Numbered from the stretch's first letter, positions 18,588 through 29,360 are shown. The stretch: 48,588 nucleotides of DNA from Bacteroidota bacterium (GCA_013376995.1 JACAAZ010000028.1:1-48588), one strand, 5' to 3'. Program-made: numbers and translations. Notes: generated from the sequence alone by a model not told the origin.

Positions 18588-20213
18588 ATGCTTAAAGAAC
18601 TTCTGAAATATTTTCTCTTCTTAAGCTCCCTGGCAACTGCTGCTCAACCCTTGACAAAGCCCGACGGAAGCCAATGGTGGAAGGAAACCGTCTTTTACGA
18701 GATCTATATGCCATCTTTCCAGGATAGTGACGGCAATGGTTACAGCGATTTCAATGGGATGACTTCCCGGCTGGATTACCTTCAGGACATTGGAATTAAA
18801 GGTATCTGGCTTACACCTTTTCTTGTATCACCTAAAGTGGATAATGGTTATGATGTCGCAGACTACTATGCAGTCGATCCCGTCTATGGAAGTTTGGACC
18901 ATTTCAAAACTTTCCTTGCAGAGTCCCACAAGCGCGGCATCAAGGTCATTATGGACATGGTCCTGAATCATACTTCTACAGAATGCTCATGGTTTAAAGA
19001 ATCCAGGAAATCAAGGGATAATCCTTACCGTGATTACTATATCTGGCGGGACCATCCAAATAACTGGGAATCATTTTTCGGGGGAAGCGCCTGGAAGGAA
19101 GATAGCCTGACACATCAATACTATTATCATAAATTCGACTACCGTATGGCTGACCTTAACTGGTCAAACCCTAAAGTAGTGGAAGAAATTCAAAAAGTTC
19201 TCCGGTATTGGCTCAGCTTGGGAGTAGATGGTTTCCGGCTGGATGTCATTAATTTCCTCACCACAGATGGAATCACTTCAGATAACCCGCTTGTAAACGG
19301 GAAACAGGAGCATTCTTTCGACATCAGCCAACCGGGAGTGATAAATGCCATTCAGCTTATCAAAGCAACCGTAAATGAATTTCCTAACAGGTTTGTTGTT
19401 GGAGAAATCGGCAGCGATAAACTCGACGTCCTTGCAAAATACCAGTCGCCGGAGCTGATGGACGTTGTGTTCAATTTCAACTTTGGGAGCATGCCATCCT
19501 TCTCAGTTTCCAGGATCTTCGATGAACTTCAGAAAATGGACCAACAGCAGGCTGGTTTTCCAACCTTGTTTTTTGGTAGCCATGATATGCCCCGCCTTAT
19601 GGATCGCCTTGCAGGAGGAGAACCGGCCAGGGCTAAAGCGCTTGCTGCCCTTATGCTCACTGCAAAGGGCGTCCCGTTTGTATATTATGGGGAAGAAATC
19701 GGGATGCAGAATATTACAGCAAACACTCCCGGAGAAATAATTGACATCCAGGGAAAAACACATTACCAGCTTGCTCTTCAGGAAGGCAAATCACCCGGAG
19801 AAGCCCTAAGGATTGGGAATGAAAATAACCGGGACAAATCCCGCAGCCCCATGCAATGGGACAATAGCCTAAATGCCGGGTTTACCCTGGGTAAGCCCTG
19901 GATTAAAGTATCTGAAAGCTACAAAAGAATGAATGTCCAGCAGTCGCAGAAGGATACAAACTCTCTCCTGAATACCTACAAGGCGCTTCTTGCTTTAAGA
20001 AACAACGAAAAAGCCCTGCAATATGGAACCTATGAACAACTGGAATTGAAAAACGACATGATTTCTTTCACCCGCGAATATCAAAGTGACAGAATCGCAG
20101 TATTCATAAACTTTGGTAATGCAACAACCATCCAACTACCCTCCAATGCTAAAATCCTTAGGGGAAATTCAACATTGGAGAAAAATTCCTTCCTGATCTA
20201 TCTGAACCCTTAA
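18588..20213 (+). CDS. secreted GH13 alpha-glucosidase / alpha-amylase family protein
   Basis: A 541-residue GH13 protein with a signal peptide (MLKELLKYFLFLSSLATAAQ). The TIM barrel shows all the family regions: DMVLNHTS; GVDGFRLDVINF with nucleophile Asp219; VVGEIGSD with acid/base Glu273; and FFGSHDMPR with transition-state Asp333. Region V reads MADLN where oligo-1,6-glucosidases have QPDLN, so it is closest to the oligo-1,6-glucosidase/alpha-glucosidase branch, probably acting on short alpha-glucosides. A C-terminal beta-sandwich follows. An in-frame upstream extension to 18384 runs through a dispersed repeat and lacks a signal peptide, so ATG 18588 is preferred. The gene is bracketed by two copies of a G-rich repeat and may have been inserted as a unit. 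Confidence 0.92.
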   Translation: MLKELLKYFLFLSSLATAAQPLTKPDGSQWWKETVFYEIYMPSFQDSDGNGYSDFNGMTSRLDYLQDIGIKGIWLTPFLVSPKVDNGYDVADYYAVDPVYGSLDHFKTFLAESHKRGIKVIMDMVLNHTSTECSWFKESRKSRDNPYRDYYIWRDHPNNWESFFGGSAWKEDSLTHQYYYHKFDYRMADLNWSNPKVVEEIQKVLRYWLSLGVDGFRLDVINFLTTDGITSDNPLVNGKQEHSFDISQPGVINAIQLIKATVNEFPNRFVVGEIGSDKLDVLAKYQSPELMDVVFNFNFGSMPSFSVSRIFDELQKMDQQQAGFPTLFFGSHDMPRLMDRLAGGEPARAKALAALMLTAKGVPFVYYGEEIGMQNITANTPGEIIDIQGKTHYQLALQEGKSPGEALRIGNENNRDKSRSPMQWDNSLNAGFTLGKPWIKVSESYKRMNVQQSQKDTNSLLNTYKALLALRNNEKALQYGTYEQLELKNDMISFTREYQSDRIAVFINFGNATTIQLPSNAKILRGNSTLEKNSFLIYLNP

Positions 20214-20216
20214 CAC

Positions 20217-20254
20217 CTTCCCCCTCCCACGGAGGGGGCTAAGGGGGAGGCCCC
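20217..20254. repeat. dispersed G-rich inverted repeat, copy 2
   Basis: A CCTCCCAC arm runs into GGAGGGGGCTAAGGGGGAGG, starting a few bases after the GH13 stop codon. It matches copy 1 at 18497-18534 at nearly every position and in the same orientation. The hairpin could also act as a terminator, though no T-run follows. Confidence 0.75.
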
Positions 20255-20284
20255 TGACTCCACCAACGATCCCCTCTAAAACTG

Positions 20285-20755
20285 CACCTTAAAATTCTCC
20301 TGTTTCCTACCTCCTGCTGCTTACTTCCTACCTCCTGCTGCTTACTGCTTACTGCCACCTGCCTCCAACTTCTAACCTCCTGACTTCTGACTTCTAACTG
20401 CCTACTTCCTGCTTCCTACTTCCGGCTTCCGACTTCCTACTACCTACCTCCCGCTTCCTGCCTACTCCTTCTTGCTTCCTACTTCCTACTTCCAGCTTCT
20501 GACTTCCTACTACCTACTACCTACCTCCCGCTTAACGCTTACCGCTTACTGCCTACTCCTTCTTGCTTCCTACTTCCTACTTCCTACTTCCTACTTCCGG
20601 CTTCTGACTTCCTACTACCTACTACCTACCTCCCGCTTACCGCTTACCGCTTACCGCTTACTGCCTACTCCTTCTTACTTCCTACTTCCGGCTTCCGGCT
20701 TCCGGCTTCCTACTTCCGGCTTCTAACTTCCTACTTCTTACTTCTCACTTCAAAT
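20285..20755. repeat. degenerate 7-nt-period tandem repeat tract
   Basis: A run of 7-nt units such as CTTCCTA, CTTCCGG, CTTCTGA, CTGCTTA and CCTACTA fills the gap between the GH13 gene and the large secreted protein. It nearly always keeps one register and the plus strand is almost free of purine runs. A larger block of about 100 bp is itself duplicated around 20465-20660. No RNA gene or credible ORF is seen; the open frame at 20472-20726 encodes only Leu/Tyr/Ser low complexity. Confidence 0.9.
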
Positions 20756-20791
20756 GTTCCTCTGTTCTTACTTCCCTTTAATATCCAATCA

Positions 20792-23700
20792 ATGAAGCAC
20801 ATATCCCCCTTCCTTCTTTTCCTTGCGCTCTCCTTCCAACTGCTTGCACAGCCAGGTCAATTGAGCATTTCCCGAATAGGTCTTATGCCTGCACTGCCAT
20901 CACCATTGCAGATGCGCGACTGGAAAGCAGTAGCCCTAGGCTATGACAGTCTTGCATTTAACCTGGGTAAAACAGGGCAGTATTTTCCCTTATCACGGCT
21001 GGGTACTGCCGGTGAGTTCAACTACGCAGGGAATATCCCCATCTTTCTCGACTCCTATGTGGGCGCTGCTGATCACTCAAACCAGGCCGAAGCCATTAAT
21101 ATCCTTCCTGCCATCATAGGGGCTTCATTCTGCGGGATCGACAAAAGCAACCAGTCAGGAATGAACTGGGTTTCGATGGCAAGGGATTTCTATAATCTTA
21201 AGAATGGACAAGATGTCTACCTGAACAGTTATTCAACTACTTCAGGGGATGATTGGTGGTATGATGTAATGCCGAATGTCTATTTCTACCAGTTAAAAGA
21301 CCTGTACCCAGCTGCTTCACCTGATTTCATCCCCCAATTTACCTCTGTTGCAGATCGCTGGCTGTATTGTGTAAAGCAACTCGGCGGCAGTGCCACTCCC
21401 TGGTCCATCCCCAACATGAACTACCGCGCATTCAATCTTTCAACAGGCCTGCCCCTCGCAACAGGAGTACCGGAACCTGAAGCTGCCGGAAGCATTTCCT
21501 GGTTACTTTATAACGCCTACCTCGAGACTGGCAACCGTAAATATTTCGAAGGTGCCCAACAGGCAATGGATTTTCTCTCTGGATTTAGCTCAAACCCATC
21601 CTATGAACTCCAGCTTTCCTATGGTACCATTACCGCTGCCAGGATGAATGCAGTCCAGGGGACAAATTACCCCCTTCAAAAACTCCTCGACTGGTGCTTT
21701 AACCGGGGTGATCTGCGGGGATGGGGCTCCATTGTTGGCAGTTGGGGCGGGTATGATGTTTCAGGATTGATAGGTGAAGCCAACGATGCTGGTGACGATT
21801 ATGCCTTCATAATGAACGGTTTCCAGCAAGCTGCCGCCCTCGCACCCCTGCCAAAATATGATAAGCGCTATGCCCGGGATATCGCAAAATGGATACTGAA
21901 CGTTTCAAATGCCAGTCGCCTTTTCTATTGGAATGCTTTGCCACAGGCATACCAGGACTCCTATTCCTGGGCTTCAGCTAATGATCCGGCTGTTTGTATC
22001 CCTCATGAATCAATGAAACAAATACTCCAGGGGAAGAGTCCCTTTGCGACCGGGGATGCTATAAATGGTGGATGGGCGGCCACCAATCTCTCTCTTTACA
22101 GTGGTTCAAGCGTTGGATACCTTGGAGCTGTAGTACAATCCACCAATATCCCGGAAATTCTTCAGATCGACCTCAATAAAACAGATTGCTATGGTGAAAA
22201 CAGGCTTCCTTCATATCTATTCTATAACCCTACAACAGAATCAAAGATTTTTAATTTTCAACTTCCTGCAGGCTCCTTCGGAGTTTATGAAGCACTTACT
22301 GAGACTGTCCTGAGCGCTGCTGCCTCCGGTACCTTGCAGTTAACAATCCCTGCTGGAGAAACCAGGCTGATCAGGCTTTATGCAGCGGGGATCATTCCAG
22401 AAGTAAATGGTGCAAGGCTTTATGCCGGGACAAATATCCTCGATTACCATTACCAGTACCAGTATTCCCAGGACCTCCGGGTTAAGGCACTTTCAACAGA
22501 TCATAACACTATCCTCACAAACACTGTCTATACAGTTTACTGCGAGCCGGGAAACACTGCAACTGGTGAACAAGTCCAGTTTGAATGGTATATGGATGAT
22601 GCTTTGATTGCAGGGCAGAATCAGTCGCAACTTCAGCTTACTGCGCCCCCTGGCCCATCGGAACATATTCTTAAAGTCATTATCACAGGCAACAGCCAGG
22701 TAGCCCAGGATACCCTGCACCTTCACATGGTTCTGCATGTTCCGGCCCCACCCGTGGTAAACGGTATAGAACCCTCATCTAAATACACCATAATAGGGCA
22801 ACAAAGCACTTTTACTGCATTGTCAGTCCCGGCACCGGGCGAAACCCTTATTTATGCATGGAGCGCTTCAACAGGTTCACTAAACCAGTCCGGCGGAATT
22901 ACAGTTTCCTGGCAAGCACCAACTACACCTTCTGTCAGCCTTCTTACCCTTAAGGTCACCAACCAGGATTCCCTTTCTACTACAGTTTTTATTGAAATAC
23001 TTGCAAAAGACACAAGCCTTGCTATCCGGGAACCACTTATCTGGTATCCCTTTGACAAAGACACAAAAAATGCAGTTTCCGGCCATTTTGATGCAAGCGC
23101 TTCAGGCGTTTCCAGGACTGCAGATGCCCGGGGTATGGCCTCCCTGGCCTATGCTTTTGATTCAGGGCTGGATATCATCTATACTCCAAACAATGACAGC
23201 CTTAATTTCGGCAATGCTGTCAGTCTGAGTTGCTGGGTAAAATGCTCTGAATTGGGATCGGAAAGGTTTATCATCTCCCACGGCTCCTGGCAACAGCGAT
23301 ATAAGCTTTCAATAACACCGGAAGGCTTCTTTCGATGGACAGTCAAAACCAGTACCGGTGTGGCCGACCTGGATGGGTCGTTTCCAATAGAATTGAACAG
23401 GTATTATCATGTAACAGCCATGTACACCGGGTATTCCATGGAATTGTATGTGGATGGTGTGTTCGATACTTTTAAAGGATTTTCGGGTATAATTCAATCC
23501 TCCACAAAGCCGCTAACCATAGGCCGGATGGACAATGTGGAAACCCAATATGCACTTCGGGGAAGCGTGGATGAGGTGAAACTCTGGGATTCTGAAATCC
23601 CGCTTAAACAGGTGGAACAGTTGAAAAACGAATGGGCCAATCCAGCAGGAGTTGAAGTAGAAGATGCAATCACCCGAATATATCCCAATCCCGCTCAAAA

Positions 23701-23920
23701 CATTATTCATGTTGAATTGAAGGGAATATCAAAAGCTGAACATATATCGCTGCTTAGTGCAGAAGGGAGGGAAATTATGGTTTCTGCTGCGCATCTGCAG
23801 AATTCAGTGTTGAATATTGAAATTCCGAAACTCACTTCCGGTTTTTACATCCTGAGGATCATCCTGGACAGCGGGCAATCCGTCTGCAGGAAAATTATGA
23901 TCTGGCAGGAGAAAGGTTGA
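20792..23920 (+). CDS. secreted alpha-toroid + LamG protein with T9SS sorting domain
   Basis: A 1042-residue exported protein. Signal peptide MKHISPFLLFLALSFQLLAQ; alpha-toroid domain at about 25-540, paralogous to the lipoprotein at 10800-12521 (DWWYDVMPNV at 154-163, WGGYDVSGL, DAGDDYAFIMN, NASRLF, SYLFYNPTTESK); two Ig/PKD-like modules at about 555-740; LamG at about 749-944 (WYPFDKDTKNAVSG, VSLSCWVKC, YYHVTAMYTG, GSVDEVKLWDSEI); and a type A sorting domain from about 959 (RIYPNPAQN ... SGFYILRI). The sorting domain predicts export by the type IX system and anchoring or release at the surface. It is likely the large glycan-degrading or -binding enzyme of this locus; the activity itself is unassigned. 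Confidence 0.82.
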   Translation: MKHISPFLLFLALSFQLLAQPGQLSISRIGLMPALPSPLQMRDWKAVALGYDSLAFNLGKTGQYFPLSRLGTAGEFNYAGNIPIFLDSYVGAADHSNQAEAINILPAIIGASFCGIDKSNQSGMNWVSMARDFYNLKNGQDVYLNSYSTTSGDDWWYDVMPNVYFYQLKDLYPAASPDFIPQFTSVADRWLYCVKQLGGSATPWSIPNMNYRAFNLSTGLPLATGVPEPEAAGSISWLLYNAYLETGNRKYFEGAQQAMDFLSGFSSNPSYELQLSYGTITAARMNAVQGTNYPLQKLLDWCFNRGDLRGWGSIVGSWGGYDVSGLIGEANDAGDDYAFIMNGFQQAAALAPLPKYDKRYARDIAKWILNVSNASRLFYWNALPQAYQDSYSWASANDPAVCIPHESMKQILQGKSPFATGDAINGGWAATNLSLYSGSSVGYLGAVVQSTNIPEILQIDLNKTDCYGENRLPSYLFYNPTTESKIFNFQLPAGSFGVYEALTETVLSAAASGTLQLTIPAGETRLIRLYAAGIIPEVNGARLYAGTNILDYHYQYQYSQDLRVKALSTDHNTILTNTVYTVYCEPGNTATGEQVQFEWYMDDALIAGQNQSQLQLTAPPGPSEHILKVIITGNSQVAQDTLHLHMVLHVPAPPVVNGIEPSSKYTIIGQQSTFTALSVPAPGETLIYAWSASTGSLNQSGGITVSWQAPTTPSVSLLTLKVTNQDSLSTTVFIEILAKDTSLAIREPLIWYPFDKDTKNAVSGHFDASASGVSRTADARGMASLAYAFDSGLDIIYTPNNDSLNFGNAVSLSCWVKCSELGSERFIISHGSWQQRYKLSITPEGFFRWTVKTSTGVADLDGSFPIELNRYYHVTAMYTGYSMELYVDGVFDTFKGFSGIIQSSTKPLTIGRMDNVETQYALRGSVDEVKLWDSEIPLKQVEQLKNEWANPAGVEVEDAITRIYPNPAQNIIHVELKGISKAEHISLLSAEGREIMVSAAHLQNSVLNIEIPKLTSGFYILRIILDSGQSVCRKIMIWQEKG

Positions 23921-24098
23921 AAAAGGGTATAATACCTCAGCAATCCAGGTTCCCGGAGTTCAAAATTAATTAAAAATATATTCGGAAAGCATTGATTTTG
24001 AACCTTGAACATTAAAAGCTAGCATTCTGGGTAATATAAAGACAACTGAATATAAGTTGCTTTTGTTACCTTTATGTCAGTTGAACTTACATTTATAA

Positions 24099-25313
<1,215 letters not shown>

Positions 25314-25329
25314 TGCTGAATTTTTATCA

Positions 25330-26145
25330 ATGAATGCAATGAAAAAAGTTGTTTTTATTACCGGTATCTCCTCAGGGTTTGGGCAATCTATTGCAGAACA
25401 ACTTGCTGCAAAAGAGTATATCGTCTATGGCACCGTCAGGAAAGAGGCTGAAAATAAACCCGGGATCAATGTTCTGAAAATGGACCTTATGGATCCTGCA
25501 TCCATAAAAAGTGCCGTCAGCCAGGTGCTGCAAAAGGAAGGGCGGATCGACGTCCTGATCAATAATGCAGGGATGCATACCGGGGGATCGATTGAAACCT
25601 CCCCGGTTGAATATGCAAAACTGCAGATGGACACCAACGTGATGGGTATGGTCCATGTCCTGCGTGAGGTTCTTCCGGGCATGCGGAAGCAACAAAGTGG
25701 TACTGTCATTAATTTTAGCTCCATCGGTGGACTGATGGGCTTACCATTCCAGGGATTCTATTCTGCCAGTAAATTTGCCATCGAAGGGTTGAGCGAAGCG
25801 TTGCGAATGGAAGTGAAGCCTTTCGGCATAAAGGTGGTTGCCATCCGGCCGGGAGATTTCCATACCCATAATACTGCTAACCGCCGGAATTACCTGGCCA
25901 CTGATGCCACTGATCCCTATGCCGGCCAGTTCAAAAAAACACTGGCCATTATCGAAAAGGACGAAAACGGGGGATGGCCCCCTGAAGTGCTGGCGAAAAA
26001 GATTGTCAACATCGTTGAAAAGAAAAACCCTTGTCACAGTTACGTTATCGCCTCCATGGAACAGAAACTTGCAGTAGTGCTCAAAAGGATACTGCCCGCC
26101 GGTTGGTTCTTTAAGATACTGGCACCGCACTATGGGATAAAATAA
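25330..26145 (+). CDS. short-chain dehydrogenase/reductase, candidate 3-ketosphinganine reductase
   Basis: A 271-residue classical SDR. The nucleotide-binding TGISSGFG is at 11-18, NNAG at 78-81, and the catalytic Ser131, Tyr144 and Lys148 lie in NFSSIGG and YSASK. Asparagine is present in DTNVMG. It sits 16 bp downstream of the serine palmitoyltransferase, so reduction of 3-ketosphinganine is the simplest guess; eukaryotic 3-ketosphinganine reductases are SDRs too. The substrate is inferred only from this neighbour. Translation may start at the second Met (25339), as MKKVVFITG is the usual N terminus. Confidence 0.85.
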   Translation: MNAMKKVVFITGISSGFGQSIAEQLAAKEYIVYGTVRKEAENKPGINVLKMDLMDPASIKSAVSQVLQKEGRIDVLINNAGMHTGGSIETSPVEYAKLQMDTNVMGMVHVLREVLPGMRKQQSGTVINFSSIGGLMGLPFQGFYSASKFAIEGLSEALRMEVKPFGIKVVAIRPGDFHTHNTANRRNYLATDATDPYAGQFKKTLAIIEKDENGGWPPEVLAKKIVNIVEKKNPCHSYVIASMEQKLAVVLKRILPAGWFFKILAPHYGIK

Positions 26146-26325
26146 GGTTATCCTTCCATTTGTTTTCTGCAACATTAGCACATTTTCAAAGCGCTATTCC
26201 TTCTACTCGGAAAAGGATTGATTGGTTCCCGTTCAATCAGGGCATCTTATGCACCACTTGTTTGTTTATATAGAGGAATCAAGCCTTTATCACCAGGTTT
26301 TTACCCCTGGTTTAATACCTCCCCG

Positions 26326-28800
26326 ATGAAAATTGCCCGCTTCAACCTCAAGATACTGCTGCTTTTCTTACAATTTATCGCCTTGCTGGGACTATCCGGT
26401 GCTTTTGGCCAGGTTTCACTTCAACTGGCAGGCAATGAGAAGGAAGGCTATCATGTTGACATTTATAAGAACAATCAAAAACTGGTAACCAATTCCGAAG
26501 AATTCTCCCTCAGCCTTTTCAACCTGGATATGAGCACAAATACCGTCCTCCCTCATTGGACAGGACAGGAATGGACAGGCAACGACAGAAAGATTAGCCT
26601 GAAAAGGGAATCCTTTGTGAATGAATTTGACGCGAATCTTTCCATAGAGGTTGCATACGAAGTAGTCAGTCCAAATATTGTAAGAAAGACTATCCGCATG
26701 TTCCAGCCTTGCATGCCGGCCATGTATTATATCCTGGAGGAGACAGCCAGGCCTGCTGAAAAGCCTCAGCGTTACATTAGCTTCGAATATGATAATTTCC
26801 CCGGGGGCCAGGTTCATGAAATGTTTCCGGCTGCAGGGTTTATTACAGATAAAGGCGATGTTGTCGGTTTTCTTACAGATGCAGGATATAAAAACCAGTT
26901 TACACGAAATACCCGAAGGAGGTTCAGCGGTCGCGGAGGTGGATTTGTAGGGATGCGCAGGTTGCCTGACCCTAATTTGTTTTCTGTTGCCACACAGGAG
27001 GAAAGAACTCTTGGGAATGACTATATCCGCCAGACCTTTGGTGAGATGTACAATCTCGATGCCGGGTCCAGTAATGAATTAAAAGCACCGGCAATATATG
27101 CAACGGAAGGGAATGCAAAAGTTAGTAATTCAGATGGTCTCATAACAATTAACGGTTATCCTGGCGGCAGGGCCGGGGTTGAATTCATTGCCCCCTTCCG
27201 GGACCAACAGGTGTATACAATTTCCTTTATGTGCAAAGGCAATGCACCCCTGGCACTCAAGCTTTTCAGGATTAATAACGGGCTCAAAGCCATCGAACTT
27301 GAGGACGGGGTAAAATATATTGATAATTTCCCGGCAGTTGCGGGTGAATGGACACTCTTCAAGGGAAGTATAATGATTCCCTATATTGAGCATGACAGTG
27401 TTTCAATGTTCATCGGTACACAATCCGGCAAAGAATGCCAGCTACAGATCAGGGACCTCAAATTCACTGAACATCAGCCGGCCAGTGAGCCCTATAATTT
27501 TCTTCCTTTAGGGGATACGGTTGTTAAAAGCACCTTTATTTTCACTGAACCCTGGAAATCGCATCAACAATTCATGATTTCTGCACAGTCGAGGCTTGCA
27601 GAAGGGAAAGGATTCGAGGGATCTTTGATTGAAAAAATGCTCTACGCTAATTTCAATATGCTCACCTGGATTACTGACATCAATGATTTCTCCCCTTTTA
27701 ATGTGCCGAATATGAATTATGCCCCGGATATGTATAACCGGGATTCTTTTTTCTCAACGGTTTCCTCATACAATAAAGCATTGAACCTGGGAATCTGGGA
27801 GCAATGGGGCAAAACGCAGACTTCCAAAGGTGGAATCGGTACCATCATAACGCCTTTAATGGGGTCCGTTGAAGCCAAGGATAATGAAGCCACCATCGAA
27901 TGGCTGATCTGGGCAATGATGAATAAGCGCCGCTTTGGATATACACCGCCAGGCGATAAGATTAAGAAGGCCGTCGATTATGTGTTACATGAATTTGATG
28001 CCGACAGTAATGGGGTATGCGAATCTCATTTTTCCTTGAGCCAGGTAGACATTGTCGATTTCAGTCCGAAAACAGACCGCCTTGGCGTTAACCAGGGAAT
28101 GCTGGCCATCGCCCTCCGGACTGTAAAGGAATTGGGCTTCGATGTTTCAGAAGCTTATATTCAAAAAGCCGAAACAGGTTACAGGAATTTTTATGATGCA
28201 AAACGGAAGCACCTGCTTTTCGACCGTAATTTCCCGGATATCATCTCCCTCACAGATCTCGAGCCCGAGTTTTTCTCCTACTGGTTATTCAACAGGCCGA
28301 TGCTAACTGATGAAATGGTGATCAACCAGCTGGATCAAATACCGGCTCTCAACAAGGTCCCTGGTTCTCCACATCCCGAATACGGAACAACTGCCCCGAT
28401 TTGTGTCAGGGTAACACAGGATGCGAAAGGATATTCATACCTGACAGGTGATTATCAACCCTTTGAAAAATTCGGCCAGGAAAATTACAGCAATGGAAAG
28501 AGTGATGGATACTATTACAATGGCGGAAGCTGGTTCAGGCCGGAGTATTGTGCTTATGTTGTCGGCTTAAAGCACGGCTGGAAGAAGGCCTCTGCAATGA
28601 TGGAGAACAGGGCCTGGGCCGAGATCTACCTCAATCCAAACTGGCCGTTCAGCAAGGAGTTCGTCCCGACAAAATGGAATAGTTACGATAGTTGGTGGCC
28701 CTCAACCCGGGGATTATGCTGGAATGTATTCATCCTCATGGCTGATGAAGTTGCTGGTCTTCGTACCCCTCAAATGGATCCGGATTATGTAGCTAAGTGA
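26326..28800 (+). CDS. secreted glycosidase-like protein with alpha-toroid and carbohydrate-binding-like domain
   Basis: An 824-residue exported protein; the signal peptide (MKIARFNLKILLLFLQF...) supports ATG 26326 over the longer frame from 26218. Residues 25-230 are beta-rich; about 250-395 resemble a jelly-roll carbohydrate-binding module (SDGLITINGYPGG, VYTISFMCKGNAPLALKL, WTLFKGSIMIPY). The C-terminal 400 residues are helical, with NRDSFFS (compare GRD motifs of GH63/GH125/debranching-type toroids), YGTTAPICVRVT, NGGSWFRPEYCAYVVGLKHG and DSWWPSTRGLCWNVFILMADEV. A glycoside hydrolase with an alpha-toroid fold is likely; family and substrate are unknown. Its last codons overlap the convergent gene by 16 bp. 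Confidence 0.6.
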   Translation: MKIARFNLKILLLFLQFIALLGLSGAFGQVSLQLAGNEKEGYHVDIYKNNQKLVTNSEEFSLSLFNLDMSTNTVLPHWTGQEWTGNDRKISLKRESFVNEFDANLSIEVAYEVVSPNIVRKTIRMFQPCMPAMYYILEETARPAEKPQRYISFEYDNFPGGQVHEMFPAAGFITDKGDVVGFLTDAGYKNQFTRNTRRRFSGRGGGFVGMRRLPDPNLFSVATQEERTLGNDYIRQTFGEMYNLDAGSSNELKAPAIYATEGNAKVSNSDGLITINGYPGGRAGVEFIAPFRDQQVYTISFMCKGNAPLALKLFRINNGLKAIELEDGVKYIDNFPAVAGEWTLFKGSIMIPYIEHDSVSMFIGTQSGKECQLQIRDLKFTEHQPASEPYNFLPLGDTVVKSTFIFTEPWKSHQQFMISAQSRLAEGKGFEGSLIEKMLYANFNMLTWITDINDFSPFNVPNMNYAPDMYNRDSFFSTVSSYNKALNLGIWEQWGKTQTSKGGIGTIITPLMGSVEAKDNEATIEWLIWAMMNKRRFGYTPPGDKIKKAVDYVLHEFDADSNGVCESHFSLSQVDIVDFSPKTDRLGVNQGMLAIALRTVKELGFDVSEAYIQKAETGYRNFYDAKRKHLLFDRNFPDIISLTDLEPEFFSYWLFNRPMLTDEMVINQLDQIPALNKVPGSPHPEYGTTAPICVRVTQDAKGYSYLTGDYQPFEKFGQENYSNGKSDGYYYNGGSWFRPEYCAYVVGLKHGWKKASAMMENRAWAEIYLNPNWPFSKEFVPTKWNSYDSWWPSTRGLCWNVFILMADEVAGLRTPQMDPDYVAK

Positions 28801-29330
28801 TCTTCTATAACACTCCTGTGTTCTGATACAAACTCAGAACCTGGCGTCCTCTTGCATTTTACACATGAGATATCATAACCGCTATTTACGGTTTTGCAAT
28901 TGCTACAGGAAAACCGCTTATGCATATCCGTTAACCAGTTTTCTTCACCGCTCTCTTTAAGCACTATCAATGATTTGAGTATATCAACCCGATGCGGCAT
29001 CTTTGCCTGGAATTCAAGAAGTTTTTCACAGGGAAAATCTTTACAATCACCACAATGGTTAACATTTTTCTCTTTTGAGCATTTGATAAAAGGACACATT
29101 TTTGAGCAATGTGCTGATTTCTTATTTCCTCGGCATCCTTCACACAAAGTATCCTCAAAGGATTGATTCAAAACCAGGGCATATTCAAGGATCTTTATCG
29201 TGTCAGATTTCTTTGTCGACAGGTAAATCCCGCAAGAGCCGCAATACTGCCCGCAAACAGTAACTAAATTTTTATCTAAAATATCATCCTTCACAAGACT
29301 TCTATTCTCGCTGCTTTTCATTTCTTTCAA
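28785..29330 (-). CDS. DUF3795-like cysteine-rich protein
   Basis: A 181-residue protein. The N-terminal VTVCGQYCGSCGIYLST, CEGCRGNK and CSKMCPFIKCSKEKNVNHCGDCKDFPCEKL form the metal-site cysteines of DUF3795 proteins; a second zinc-ribbon-like CSNCKTVNSGYDISCVKCKR closes the C terminus. Function of the family is unknown. Start may be 29330 or the second Met, 29321. Convergent with the secreted glycosidase-like gene, sharing 16 bp at the stops. Confidence 0.82.
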   Translation of the reverse strand: MKEMKSSENRSLVKDDILDKNLVTVCGQYCGSCGIYLSTKKSDTIKILEYALVLNQSFEDTLCEGCRGNKKSAHCSKMCPFIKCSKEKNVNHCGDCKDFPCEKLLEFQAKMPHRVDILKSLIVLKESGEENWLTDMHKRFSCSNCKTVNSGYDISCVKCKRTPGSEFVSEHRSVIEDHLAT

Positions 29331-29360
29331 TCAAACAATTGATCGATGCAATCAGTATCA

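Noticed and set aside
20472-20726. Open frame of 84 codons rich in Leu, Tyr and Ser
   Set aside because: It lies wholly within the 7-nt repeat tract and has no start context or family resemblance.
28785-28800. Frameshift or fusion between the 26326-28800 and 28785-29330 genes
   Set aside because: They are on opposite strands and simply share 16 bp at their stop codons.
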